Shown here: one piece after another, positions 16,940 to 28,229 of the stretch
How positions within the stretch are numbered: position 1 is the stretch's first letter
Layout: each line of letters opens with the position of its first letter
Assembly: GCF_007786235.1 (NCBI RefSeq)
Contig: NZ_VNFK01000006.1
Location: 1-64,000, forward strand
Direction: 5' to 3'
Source: Paenarthrobacter nitroguajacolicus
GTDB taxonomy: Bacteria; Actinomycetota; Actinomycetes; Actinomycetales; Micrococcaceae
DNA: 64,000 bases
Position numbers and translations under genes: made by a program
Notes under the pieces: model-generated
What the model was told of the DNA's origin: nothing
What the model saw: the letters and a program-made list of their open reading frames with translations, nothing else
Databases searched by the model: none

Positions 16940-17812
16940 CTAGCGAACGGCGACCCGAAGCTTGTTGCGCCAAGGATCCTCGAACCGCAGCTCAGCGCCG
17001 GTGTGATGGTTGTGCACGCCGGCAACCTTTAGCCGATCCGCCAGCGCCGACACATCATCAGCGCCAGGGACTTCAATCAGCACTTCACCCAGCCCGAGCG
17101 TGTCCCGACGGGGTCCGGCACCGCGGCTGTTCCAGACATTCATCGCCATATGGTGGTGGTAGCCGCCGGCGGAGACGAACAGCGCCTGACCATGCCAGCC
17201 TGCGGTCCGCTCAAAACCCAAGGTTTCCACATAGAACTTTTGCGCAGTCTCGACATCACCCACCTGCAAGTGCACATGCCCGACGCCGGCGGCCGCCTCG
17301 CGCTGCCCGGTCACGGCAGCTTCACTCAAGTGCTCTTGCAGGAACCGCTGTGGCGGGAGTGCAACGTTGTCCATAACCACATTCGCGCCATCCCACTGCC
17401 ACAGCTCACGGGGCTTGTCGTAGTAGAGCTCGATGCCGTTGCCCTCGGGATCGGTGAAGTAGAACGCTTCGCTGACGAGGTGGTCTGCGCTGCCGGCGAA
17501 GGCGCGGGGTTCAAACTCGGCGGCGGTAGCAATGGTGGCGGCAAGGGAAGGCTGGTCCTTGAACAGGATGGCCGTGTGGAACAAGCCCGCTTCGCCACGC
17601 CCCGGAACCTGGAGGCCAGCCGCGGGAGCAAGATGAACAACCGGCTTTCCGACGCGCCCCAGATACAGGCCGCCATCCTGCTCGGCCACCACATCCAGGC
17701 CCAAGGCCCGCTGGTAGTAGTCGCTCATCACCTTCATGTCGCCAACCTTGAGCATGACGGTGCCCATGGTGAGTTCGGCAGGCAGAAGATCCTGGCTGAA
17801 TGAAGTGGTCAT
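16940..17812 (-). CDS. VOC-superfamily protein (glyoxalase/extradiol dioxygenase type)
   Basis: The 290-residue protein contains two vicinal-oxygen-chelate units. The first begins TMGTVMLKVGDMKVMSDYYQ and ends with YFTDPEGNGIELYYD. The second begins GVGHVHLQVGDVETAQKFY and carries the metal-type His residues in YHHHMAMNVW. This arrangement resembles CatE-type catechol 2,3-dioxygenases of Gram-positive bacteria, but the substrate cannot be read from sequence. It has its own promoter region with a 12-bp perfect palindrome at 17872-17883, so single-gene control by a MarR- or HxlR-type factor is plausible. Confidence 0.8.
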   Translation of the reverse strand: MTTSFSQDLLPAELTMGTVMLKVGDMKVMSDYYQRALGLDVVAEQDGGLYLGRVGKPVVHLAPAAGLQVPGRGEAGLFHTAILFKDQPSLAATIATAAEFEPRAFAGSADHLVSEAFYFTDPEGNGIELYYDKPRELWQWDGANVVMDNVALPPQRFLQEHLSEAAVTGQREAAAGVGHVHLQVGDVETAQKFYVETLGFERTAGWHGQALFVSAGGYHHHMAMNVWNSRGAGPRRDTLGLGEVLIEVPGADDVSALADRLKVAGVHNHHTGAELRFEDPWRNKLRVAVR

Positions 17813-17871
17813 GTGAAGCTCCCGGTTCTGAGGTGGCCGCGCATCGGCACCTTCCTACCCTTGTAAATTAC

Positions 17872-17883
17872 TTGAAGCTTCAA
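17872..17883. promoter_or_regulatory. Palindrome TTGAAGCTTCAA before the VOC gene
   Basis: A perfect 12-bp palindrome in an AT-rich patch (about 17865-17890) 60 bases upstream of the VOC start, within otherwise GC-rich DNA. The position fits an operator over the promoter. The nature of the regulator is inferred, and no regulator gene is adjacent. Confidence 0.45.
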
Positions 17884-17890
17884 TTTATTC

Positions 17891-18973
17891 CTAACGGATG
17901 ATTCTTCCGCGAAGGACGATGTGTTTGGGGTCGCAGACAGTGGCCACCTCAAGCCTCGGGTCGTCAGCGCACAGCACGACGTCGGCACTCGCCCCTTCGC
18001 TGATGCCCTCAGCTCCCAGCCATGATCGGGCGCCCCAACAGGCGGCCTCGAGCACCGCCCACGGCGGCAGGCCGGCGTCGTGCAGTTCCCTCATCTCGTC
18101 CGCGATCCGACCGTGCTTGATCACGCTGCCCGCATCCGTTCCCGCGTAGATCGCGACCCCGGCCTCGAAAGCCTCAAGCACCCGCTCACGCCGACGCTCC
18201 CAAAGGCGCACCATGTGGCCCGCGTACTCCGGAAACTTCGGCGCTGCCTGGGCAGCGATCTCCGGAAAGGTCGCAATGTTGACCAACGTGGGAACGATCG
18301 GCACCGACTGCTCCACCAGCCGTGGAATGTGCCGGGGCAGAAGGCCAGTGGCATGTTCAATGCAGTCGATGTTGGCATCGAGCATGTCGTCGATGGTGTC
18401 CTCCGCGAAGCAGTGCGCCGTGACCCTGGCACCTTCATCGTGGGCGGCAGCAATGGCGTCTTTGACCAGCTCTGCCGGGAACGACGCAGCGAGGTCGCCA
18501 ACGCCACGATCAATCCAATCGCCTACCAGTTTCACCCAGCCATCACCGTCCCGGGCTTCCTTTCGGACCGTCTCCACGAGCTGGTCCGGTTCAATTTCAT
18601 GGCCCAGTCCGCGGAGGTAGCGCCGACTCCTGGCGATGTGCCGGCCGGATCGGATCAAGCGGGGCAAGTCCGTCCGCTGCTGGACCCAGCGCGTGTCGCT
18701 GGGCGATCCCGCGTCCCGGATCAGCAGCGTTCCGGCGGCAAGGTCCGCCTGGGTCTGGGCAAGCGTGGTCGCCTCGTCAACCGCCCCTCCGACGCCGAGC
18801 CCGATGTGGCAGTGGGCGTCAACAAAGCCTGGCAGCACCCAACCATCCACAACCCTGTCCGGTGTGGCCACTGGGCGCTCGAAGGTCAGGACTCCGTCCA
18901 CGGACCACATGCCGCGCCGCTCGATATCCCGAGCCACGAGCACAGGTCCGCTGAATTCAATAATGCTGGCCAT
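17891..18973 (-). CDS. Metal-dependent amidohydrolase
   Basis: The 360-residue protein has the amidohydrolase (TIM-barrel) metal set: HCH in GFVDAHCHIGLG, His in VTAHCFAED, His in CIEHATGLL and Asp in AIYAGTDAGSV. The Lys in GWVKLVGDW could be the carbamylated bridging residue of binuclear members. This pattern groups it with imidazolonepropionase or prolidase-like amidohydrolases. The substrate is not known. It is divergent from the thiC riboswitch region and may share an intergenic promoter stretch of about 90 bases with it. Confidence 0.82.
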   Translation of the reverse strand: MASIIEFSGPVLVARDIERRGMWSVDGVLTFERPVATPDRVVDGWVLPGFVDAHCHIGLGVGGAVDEATTLAQTQADLAAGTLLIRDAGSPSDTRWVQQRTDLPRLIRSGRHIARSRRYLRGLGHEIEPDQLVETVRKEARDGDGWVKLVGDWIDRGVGDLAASFPAELVKDAIAAAHDEGARVTAHCFAEDTIDDMLDANIDCIEHATGLLPRHIPRLVEQSVPIVPTLVNIATFPEIAAQAAPKFPEYAGHMVRLWERRRERVLEAFEAGVAIYAGTDAGSVIKHGRIADEMRELHDAGLPPWAVLEAACWGARSWLGAEGISEGASADVVLCADDPRLEVATVCDPKHIVLRGRIIR

Positions 18974-19064
18974 GGCAAAAGCCTAGTCCGCCCGTCATCA
19001 CCGGAAACCTGCTGCGCCCATGTGACTGCGTACTCGTTCGGCGCTGTGGTAGCTTCGTCTACGA

Positions 19065-19153
19065 CCACACGGGGGCCCCTGCAGGGGCTGAGATCGGACT
19101 GACGCAGTCTGCGACCGTTGAACCTGTCCGGGTAATGCCGGCGAAGGAAGTGA
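19065..19153 (+). promoter_or_regulatory. TPP riboswitch (THI element)
   Basis: The thi-box signatures are present in order: CTGAGAT (19088-19094), TTGAACCTG (19118-19126) and GGTAATGCC (19131-19139), closed by a P1 helix CCAC/GTG. The thiC ribosome-binding region (AAGGAAGTGAG) sits at the 3' end of the element, so thiamine pyrophosphate binding probably blocks translation initiation. Confidence 0.95.
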
Positions 19154-19157
19154 GTAA

Positions 19158-21704
<2,547 letters not shown>

Positions 21705-21770
21705 TGGTTCAGCCTATTCCACGGCTCTGACATCCCAAGGGGCGGAACTCAACCCCTCGGGAGGCAAGTT

Positions 21771-23351
21771 CTACTTTCCGAGGAACTTGTCGAAGCCCTT
21801 GGGAAGGTTCAGGGAGGACGGGTCGAAGTCCGCTGCGCCCTGGCCAAACGCCGCACCCGTAGGTGCTGCCGAGGCCGCGTTGGCGCGCTTGGTTTCCGCG
21901 TCGCGCAGCTCCTGAGCCGCCTTGGCCGGGTTGCCGGAACGCGCCTTCTTCTTGGGAGCGTTCTTACCGTTCTTGCGTCCGCCGCCGGGGCCACCAAGAC
22001 CGGGCATTCCCGGCATACCTGGCATGCCGCCGCCTTGGGCAAGCTTCTTCATCATCTTCTGGGCCTGGGCGAAACGCTCCAGCAGGCCGTTGACCTCGGA
22101 AACATGGACACCTGAACCCTTGGCGATACGGGCGCGGCGTGAGCCGTTGATGATCTTGGGAGCCACACGCTCGTGCGGGGTCATGGAACGGACGATCGCT
22201 TCGACGCGGTCGATCTCTTTTTCGTCGAAGTTCTCCAACTGCTGACGGATGTTCTGCGCACCCGGCATCATCATGAGCATCTTCTTCATGGAGCCCATGT
22301 TGCGGATCTGCTGCATCTGGGCCAGGAAGTCGTCCAGGGTGAAGTCTTCCTGGTCGGCGAACTTCTTCGCCATCCGGGCTGCTTCGTCCTTGTCCCACGC
22401 CTTCTCAGCCTGTTCGATCAGGGTGAGGACGTCGCCCATGTCCAGGATGCGCGAAGCCATGCGGTCAGGGTGGAAGAGCTCAAAGTCGTCCAAACCTTCA
22501 CCGGTGGACGCAAACATGACCGGCTTACCGGTGACCGATGCAACGGACAGCGCGGCACCACCGCGGGCGTCGCCGTCGAGCTTGGACAGAACGATGCCCG
22601 TGAAGTTGACGCCTTCATCGAAGGCCATCGCCGTGTTGACGGCATCCTGGCCAATCATGGAGTCGATCACGAAGAGGACTTCGTTGGGGATGATCGCCTG
22701 ACGGATGCGGCGGGCCTGGTCCATCATTTCTGCGTCGACACCGAGACGGCCGGCGGTATCAACGATCACGACGTCGTGGAGCTTCTGGCGGGCTTCCTCG
22801 ACGCCGGCCTTGGCAACGGCCACCGGGTCTCCGGCGGGATGCTCGAGCTCGGAAGTAGCGCCGGGATGCGGGGCGAAAACCGGGACACCGGCACGCTGGC
22901 CAACAACCTGGAGCTGGGTCACTGCGTTGGGGCGCTGAAGATCACACGCCACCAGCATGGGGCTGTGTCCCTGGGCTTTGAGCCACTTGGACAGCTTGCC
23001 GGCGAGGGTGGTCTTACCCGCACCTTGGAGGCCCGCCAGCATGATGATGGTGGGGCCGGTCTTGGCCAGGCGGATTCGACGGGTCTCGCCGCCAAGGATC
23101 TCCTTGAGTTCCTCGTTAACGATCTTGACGATCTGCTGGCTCGGGTTCAATGCTCCCGAGACCTCGGCGCCCAAGGCACGTTCGCGGACACGGCCGGTGA
23201 ACTCGCGGACCACGGAGACGGCAACATCCGCGTCCAAGAGGGCGCGGCGAATCTCCCGGACGGTGGCATCGACATCAGCCTCGGTGAGGCGGCCCTTGCC
23301 ACGGAGGTTCTTGAAGGTTGCTGTCAACCGGTCAGAGAGTGAATTGAACAC
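21771..23351 (-). CDS. ffh: Signal recognition particle protein Ffh
   Basis: Ffh binds signal peptides and 4.5S RNA and docks with FtsY. It has an N-domain (1-90), a G-domain with GLQGAGKTTLAGKL, DTAGRLGVD and SKLDGDARGG, and a Met-rich M-domain (MGSMKKMLMMMPG). The 526 residues exceed the usual 450 because of a Gly/Met-Pro and Lys/Ala-rich tail with a repeated GMPGMPGMPGL. The start is GTG at 23351. FtsY, its partner, is encoded at 28230-29435; the ffs RNA gene is not seen here. Confidence 0.96.
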   Translation of the reverse strand: MFNSLSDRLTATFKNLRGKGRLTEADVDATVREIRRALLDADVAVSVVREFTGRVRERALGAEVSGALNPSQQIVKIVNEELKEILGGETRRIRLAKTGPTIIMLAGLQGAGKTTLAGKLSKWLKAQGHSPMLVACDLQRPNAVTQLQVVGQRAGVPVFAPHPGATSELEHPAGDPVAVAKAGVEEARQKLHDVVIVDTAGRLGVDAEMMDQARRIRQAIIPNEVLFVIDSMIGQDAVNTAMAFDEGVNFTGIVLSKLDGDARGGAALSVASVTGKPVMFASTGEGLDDFELFHPDRMASRILDMGDVLTLIEQAEKAWDKDEAARMAKKFADQEDFTLDDFLAQMQQIRNMGSMKKMLMMMPGAQNIRQQLENFDEKEIDRVEAIVRSMTPHERVAPKIINGSRRARIAKGSGVHVSEVNGLLERFAQAQKMMKKLAQGGGMPGMPGMPGLGGPGGGRKNGKNAPKKKARSGNPAKAAQELRDAETKRANAASAAPTGAAFGQGAADFDPSSLNLPKGFDKFLGK

Positions 23352-23521
23352 GCGCCGTGCACTTCTTTCGATGGTCTACGAATGGCGGCCAATGCGGCAC
23401 GCCAGAGTCTTGACGATTCCTGCCCCCACAAAGGTGTCTCAACCCCAACTACTAAGCGTCGACTAGGGGACTCGACTATCTAGGGTACCAAGTCGCACCT
23501 GCAAGATGGCATGCTGGCACA

Positions 23522-24922
23522 GTGACCAGCAAAACAACTGTAAGAACGTTGCTCATCCTCGGCGCGTCCGGGGACCTCACAGGCAGACTGCTCCTTCCTG
23601 GACTTGCCGGGCTGTTGGCTTCCGGCCGGGCTCCCGGGCTCCGGTTGGTGGGCGCAGGGTCCGATCCTTGGTCTCCCGAACAATGGAAGCAACGAGTCGG
23701 CGCCGCCTTTGAAACGGCGTCGGGCACGGCGGATGCCTCCGGGCTCGCCGCCATGGCAGCTGTCGCGGAAAACACCAGCTACCACCAGGTTGACGTCACA
23801 GCGGACGGACCACTGGCCGAGCTGCTTGCCCAGCTGGAGGGGCCCACAGCCATCTACTTCGCGCTGCCACCGCATGTGAGCCAAAAGGCCTGCGAAGTCC
23901 TGCACAAGGATCAACTGCCCCCCGGGACACGCCTGGTGATGGAGAAGCCGTTCGGTTCCGGAACAGAGTCAGCGCATGAGCTGAACAAGACGCTGGCAGC
24001 CTTGGTGCCCGAGGACCACATTCACCGTGTGGACCATTTCCTGGGCAAAGCCACGGTGCTGAACATCCTTGGCCTTCGCTTCGCCAACAGGTTCCTGGAG
24101 CCGGTGTGGAACCGCGAACACATCGAAAAGGTGGAGGTCATTTTCGACGAGGACCTCGCCCTTGAGGGCAGGGCCCGCTACTACGACACTGCCGGGGCGC
24201 TCCGGGACATGATCCAGAGCCACCTCCTCCACATCATGGCGTTCCTCGCCATTGACGCCCCTGCCACCATCGAAGAACGGGACCTTCGGGACGCCGTGGC
24301 CACCGTCCTGCGGGCCAGCAGCATCAAGGCCCCCTACGGCGACTCCACGCGGCGCGCCCGCTACACAGCGGGGACCCTCGGCGAAAGGACCGTGCCGGAC
24401 TACGCCGCCGAGGAAGGCGTGGACCCGTCCCGAAATACCGAGACCCTCGCGGAAGTGCGCGTGGACATCGACAACTGGCGCTGGAAGGGCGTCCCGTTCA
24501 TCCTTCGCTCGGGCAAGGCCCTGGGGCGTCGACGCAAGGAAGCCGTGATTACCTTCCGTCCTGTCCCCCACCTGCCCAGGGGCTTCTCGGGCGTGGACTC
24601 CCCCAACCAGCTGCGGATCGGCTTCGGTCCGGATGTGCTCCAGCTCGACGTTGATGTCAACGGACCCGGCGATATCTTTACGCTGGACCGTGCCAGCCTG
24701 GTGGCCGAACTCAATGCGCCCGGAATGCTGCCGTACGGTGAAGTGCTGGAAGGCATCCTCAACGGTGACCCGCTCCTGTCCGTCCGGGGTGACACAGCCG
24801 AGGACTGCTGGCGGATCATCGAGCCGGTCCTCCGCGCCTGGGAGGACGGTTCCGTTCCGTTGGAAGAGTACGACGCCGGCACCGCCGGGCCCGCGGGCTG
24901 GCCCACCGACGTCGTGGACTAA
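23522..24922 (+). CDS. zwf: Glucose-6-phosphate 1-dehydrogenase
   Basis: The enzyme oxidises glucose-6-phosphate, giving NADPH for the pentose phosphate pathway. The dinucleotide motif is LILGASGDLTGRL, and the substrate-binding signature is HRVDHFLGK at about residue 170. At 466 residues it is shorter than the common 500-residue form; the catalytic EKPFGSG block is intact. It begins at GTG 23522 as a single gene, without opcA, tal or pgl beside it. It is most likely a second G6PDH paralogue; the main zwf of actinobacteria is usually in the tkt-tal-zwf-opcA cluster, not seen here. Confidence 0.9.
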   Translation: MTSKTTVRTLLILGASGDLTGRLLLPGLAGLLASGRAPGLRLVGAGSDPWSPEQWKQRVGAAFETASGTADASGLAAMAAVAENTSYHQVDVTADGPLAELLAQLEGPTAIYFALPPHVSQKACEVLHKDQLPPGTRLVMEKPFGSGTESAHELNKTLAALVPEDHIHRVDHFLGKATVLNILGLRFANRFLEPVWNREHIEKVEVIFDEDLALEGRARYYDTAGALRDMIQSHLLHIMAFLAIDAPATIEERDLRDAVATVLRASSIKAPYGDSTRRARYTAGTLGERTVPDYAAEEGVDPSRNTETLAEVRVDIDNWRWKGVPFILRSGKALGRRRKEAVITFRPVPHLPRGFSGVDSPNQLRIGFGPDVLQLDVDVNGPGDIFTLDRASLVAELNAPGMLPYGEVLEGILNGDPLLSVRGDTAEDCWRIIEPVLRAWEDGSVPLEEYDAGTAGPAGWPTDVVD

Positions 24923-24957
24923 CGGCGGCCGCGGACCCACGGCAGCGGCAACGCACC

Positions 24958-24993
24958 AGCGGGCCGGGTACCTGTATCGGTACCCGGCCCGCT
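24958..24993. terminator. Bidirectional terminator between zwf and glnK
   Basis: A 15-bp perfect stem (AGCGGGCCGGGTACC and its complement) with the 6-base loop TGTATC lies between the convergent genes. It can end both transcripts. Confidence 0.8.
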
Positions 24994-25026
24994 GTGCTGT
25001 CCGGAACTTAGGCCGCGGCCTGGAAC

Positions 25027-25365
25027 TTAGATCGCGGCAGCGCCGCGCTCACCTGTCCGGACCCGGACTGCTTCGTAAACATCCACGGTCCATACCTTGC
25101 CATCGCCGGCTCGGCCTGTGTTGGAGCTGGCGATGAGGACATCCAGGATGTCGTCTGCCTGCTCGTCGGTGGCAAGGACCTCGATGCGGATCTTCGGCAG
25201 CAGATCCACGTTGTACTCGGCTCCGCGGTACACCTCGGTGTAGCCGCGCTGACGGCCGTAGCCGCTGGCCGCGCTGACCGTCAGGCCCTGGACCCCATAT
25301 GATTCGAGGCCCTCCCGGACTGCTTCAAGCTTTTCGGGTCGGACGATCGCTGTGATGAGCTTCAT
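25027..25365 (-). CDS. glnK: PII nitrogen regulatory protein
   Basis: A 112-residue PII trimer subunit sensing ATP/ADP and 2-oxoglutarate. The T-loop reads GYTEVYRGAEYNVD, with the Tyr that is adenylylated or uridylylated in other species; the B-loop follows as TGRAGDGKVWT. GlnK proteins block AmtB when ammonium is plentiful. Its ATG overlaps the amtB stop (ATGA), so the pair is translationally coupled. glnD, often third in this operon in actinobacteria, is absent; a terminator follows. Confidence 0.95.
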   Translation of the reverse strand: MKLITAIVRPEKLEAVREGLESYGVQGLTVSAASGYGRQRGYTEVYRGAEYNVDLLPKIRIEVLATDEQADDILDVLIASSNTGRAGDGKVWTVDVYEAVRVRTGERGAAAI

Positions 25366-26681
25366 GCCTGGACACTCTCCTTGCCTTCTGCGGGAACCTT
25401 CTCTTCGGATTTCCCGGTCATCGCCTCGTGCAGCGGCTGGAAGCTGCCGCCGTGGCCGTTGACACCAAACTCGTAAGCCGTTTCAGCGTGCAGGCTGAGG
25501 TCCACGCCCACGTTTTCCTGTTCCGTGGAGACCCGGAAGCCCATGGTCTTGTGGATGGCGAAGGCGATGATGGCCGTCATGATGGCCGAGAATGCGATGG
25601 CGATGCCGGCCGCTGCGAGCTGGGCCCACATCTGGGTCATTCCGCCACCGTAGAAGAGGCCGCCGCCAACACCGTCGGTGGGAAGGGCAATGAAGCCCAG
25701 GGCCACGGTGCCGATGATGCCGGAGACGAGGTGGACACCAACAACGTCCAGGGAGTCGTCAAAGCCCCAGCGGAACTTGAGGCCGACAGCCAGGGCGGAA
25801 GCCACACCGGCAACCACACCGAGGCCCAGGGCACCCACAGGGCTGACGTTTGCACAGGCCGGGGTGATCGCGACCAAGCCGGCAACTACACCGGAGGCTG
25901 CACCGAGGGAGGTGGGGTGGCCGTCGCGGATGCGCTCAGTGATGAGCCAGCCGATCATGGCTGCCGCCGGAGCTGCGAGGGTGTTGATCCAGATCAGGCC
26001 GCCCTGTTCGGCGGTGGTTGCTGCGCCGCCGTTGAAGCCGAACCAACCAAACCACAGGATGGCAGCGCCAAGCATGACGAACGGAATGTTGTGCGGGCGG
26101 TGGTTCGGGTCCTTGCCGAAGCCACGGCGGTTACCAATGATGAGGACCAGGACGAGCGCCGCCACACCAGCATTGATGTGCACCACTGTGCCGCCGGCAA
26201 AGTCGATGGCCGGACCGAGGGCCTTACCAATGGCGCCTTCTGGGCCGAACAGGCCACCGCCCCAGACCATGTAAGCCAGCGGGCAGTAAACCAGCGTGAC
26301 CCAAACCGGAACGAAGATGCTCCAGGCGCCGAATTTGGCGCGGTCAGCGATCGCGCCGCTGATCAGTGCGACGGTGATGATGGCGAACGTTGAGGCGTAG
26401 CCAACCTTGATCAAGCCGTCAGGGGTGTTGATGCCTTCGAGGCCGAAGGTGGCGAACGGGTTGCCCACGATCTCCATGAAGCCTTCGCCGGAGCTCATTG
26501 ATGCGCCCCACAGCACCCATACAACGCCTACGATGCCGATGGAGATAAAGCTCATCATCATCATGTTCAGGGCTGCTTTGGCGCGTGTCATGCCGCCGTA
26601 GAAAAATGCCAGACCAGGTGTCATGAACAGCACAAGCGCCGCCGCCACCATGACCCATACGTGACCTGCGGTAAGTTCCAT
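25362..26681 (-). CDS. amtB: Ammonium transporter
   Basis: A 439-residue Amt/Rh channel protein that begins MELTAGHVWVMVAAALVLF. About eleven membrane segments are visible as hydrophobic runs. Signature blocks include PGLAFFYGGMTRAKAALNM, DFAGGTVVHINAGVAAL and DDSLDVVGVHLVSG; the two His of the pore are in VHINAG and GVHLVSG. ATG at 26681 has AGAGGAA 9 bases upstream; a further 31 codons of open frame have no similarity. It is the first gene of the amtB-glnK operon. A candidate GlnR half-site pair lies at 26843-26858. Confidence 0.95.
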   Translation of the reverse strand: MELTAGHVWVMVAAALVLFMTPGLAFFYGGMTRAKAALNMMMMSFISIGIVGVVWVLWGASMSSGEGFMEIVGNPFATFGLEGINTPDGLIKVGYASTFAIITVALISGAIADRAKFGAWSIFVPVWVTLVYCPLAYMVWGGGLFGPEGAIGKALGPAIDFAGGTVVHINAGVAALVLVLIIGNRRGFGKDPNHRPHNIPFVMLGAAILWFGWFGFNGGAATTAEQGGLIWINTLAAPAAAMIGWLITERIRDGHPTSLGAASGVVAGLVAITPACANVSPVGALGLGVVAGVASALAVGLKFRWGFDDSLDVVGVHLVSGIIGTVALGFIALPTDGVGGGLFYGGGMTQMWAQLAAAGIAIAFSAIMTAIIAFAIHKTMGFRVSTEQENVGVDLSLHAETAYEFGVNGHGGSFQPLHEAMTGKSEEKVPAEGKESVQA

Positions 26682-26842
26682 GGTGCACGTTCCTCTCTTG
26701 CTAGATCTGCGGTTCAACCGCTGTCCTGACGCCCTTTGCGTCCTGCTTAAGAGTTTTGTGCCGCCGTGTTTCACCTGCGCAGGTTTTACATTGCGGGCTC
26801 GTTACAACAACCTCCCCAACGTAAATGGTGCATATCCCCGGT

Positions 26843-26858
26843 GTTACGGATATGTTTC
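26843..26858 (-). promoter_or_regulatory. Candidate GlnR box upstream of amtB
   Basis: On the amtB strand the sequence reads GAAAC, six bases, GTAAC, which agrees with the GlnR half-site pattern (GaAAC and GTnAC separated by 6) described in actinomycetes. It is about 160 bases before the amtB start. The next expected half-sites are not clear, so this is tentative. Confidence 0.3.
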
Positions 26859-26942
26859 AGGCGTCAGACTTCACCGGAATTACCCAGCTTTCGCGCCCTT
26901 GGGGCCAAAGCCAACAAACCCCATTCGAAGGACCAGCACCGT

Positions 26943-28163
26943 ATGACCCAGTCGCCACGATCCGTCAAAGCTCCAAGGATCCGGCCGGAGAAGGCTCCCT
27001 TGCCTCGCGATATCAAGGTGATGTTGGCTGCAGCGTTCCTGATCGCGCTTGGCTTCGGCCTGGTGGCTCCGGTGCTCCCGCAGTTCGCCACGACGTTCGA
27101 CGTCGGCGCCACTGCGGCCGCCGTGATCGTGAGTATCTTCGCCTTCATGCGCTTGGTCTTCGCACCCGCAGGCGGTGCCCTGATCGGACGGTTCGGGGAA
27201 CGGAACGTGTACGTATCCGGCCTGCTGATCGTCGCGGTGTCCACTGCCGCATGCGCCTTTGCCCAGGACTACTGGCAGCTGTTGATTTTTCGTGGACTCG
27301 GAGGTGCCGGCTCCGTGATGTTTACGGTTGCCGCCATGGGTTTGCTGATCCGGCTCGCGCCGCCTGAACGCCGCGGACGCGTGTCCGGGGCCTATGCATC
27401 GGCTTTCCTGATCGGAAGCGTGCTGGGTCCCGTAGTGGGCGGGCTGCTGGCGGGATTCGGCCTTCGGGTCCCGTTCCTGGCCTACGCCGGGGCCTTATTG
27501 GTGGCCGCCGTGGTGGTCCGCACCATGCTCAGCGGCGAGGGCAACGCAGCGGAGGACGCCACGCCTGTCCCGGCCATGACCTTGAAGGAAGCCCTGACCG
27601 ACTCCGCCTACCGAGCCGCGGTCTTCTCGAGCTTCGGCAACGGTTGGGTGACGTTCGGTGTCCGGATGGCCACCATCCCGCTGTTCGCGGTGGCGGTTTT
27701 GCAGTCCGCGCCTGAGACTGCCGCTTGGGCGCTGGCCATCTTTGCGGTGGGCAACGCCGTTGCCCTGACGTTCAGCGGGCGCTTGGCCGACGCCTGGGGA
27801 CGGAAGCCCCTGCTGATCCCCGGTTTGGCCATCACCGGCTTGGCCACAGGGGTCATTGGCTTCACGACTGATTTGCCGGCCTTCCTCGCTGCATCCGCGG
27901 TGGCGGGTTTCGGTTCCGGTTTGCTGGGCCCGGCGCAGCAGGCCGCCGTCGCCGATGTCATTGGCCGGGGACGCTCCGGAGGCAAGGTGCTGGCCGTCTT
28001 CCAAATGGCGGCGGACACGGGCGCCATTATCGGACCCATCGTGGCAGGTCTCCTGGCCGACCGCCTTGGCTATGGCTGGGCATTCGGCATCACCGGGGGC
28101 GTGCTCCTGCTGACCGCCGCAGGCTGGTCGCTGGCACGCGAACCCCTTAAACCCAAAAACTGA
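26943..28163 (+). CDS. MFS transporter, drug-exporter type
   Basis: The 406-residue protein has about twelve membrane segments and the major facilitator motif A in ADAWGRKPLL (loop 8-9), with a degenerate copy in ALIGRFGERNVY (loop 2-3). The TM5 motif C-like region VLGPVVGGLLAGFG suggests a proton-antiport exporter. The substrate is unknown. The start ATG 26943 (MTQSPRSVK) has AAGGAC 9 bases upstream. It is divergent from amtB and ends at a strong bidirectional terminator. Confidence 0.85.
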   Translation: MTQSPRSVKAPRIRPEKAPLPRDIKVMLAAAFLIALGFGLVAPVLPQFATTFDVGATAAAVIVSIFAFMRLVFAPAGGALIGRFGERNVYVSGLLIVAVSTAACAFAQDYWQLLIFRGLGGAGSVMFTVAAMGLLIRLAPPERRGRVSGAYASAFLIGSVLGPVVGGLLAGFGLRVPFLAYAGALLVAAVVVRTMLSGEGNAAEDATPVPAMTLKEALTDSAYRAAVFSSFGNGWVTFGVRMATIPLFAVAVLQSAPETAAWALAIFAVGNAVALTFSGRLADAWGRKPLLIPGLAITGLATGVIGFTTDLPAFLAASAVAGFGSGLLGPAQQAAVADVIGRGRSGGKVLAVFQMAADTGAIIGPIVAGLLADRLGYGWAFGITGGVLLLTAAGWSLAREPLKPKN

Positions 28164-28164
28164 C

Positions 28165-28212
28165 TGGCAGTTGTGGTTGTTCCGAGGGCTCAGAACAACC
28201 ACAACTGCCAGC
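28165..28212. terminator. Bidirectional terminator between the MFS gene and ftsY
   Basis: An 18-bp perfect stem (CTGGCAGTTGTGGTTGTT with its complement) around a 12-base loop begins 1 base after the MFS stop and ends 17 bases before the ftsY stop. It serves both convergent genes. Confidence 0.85.
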
Positions 28213-28229
28213 CAGTTGGGCAGGCAGCG

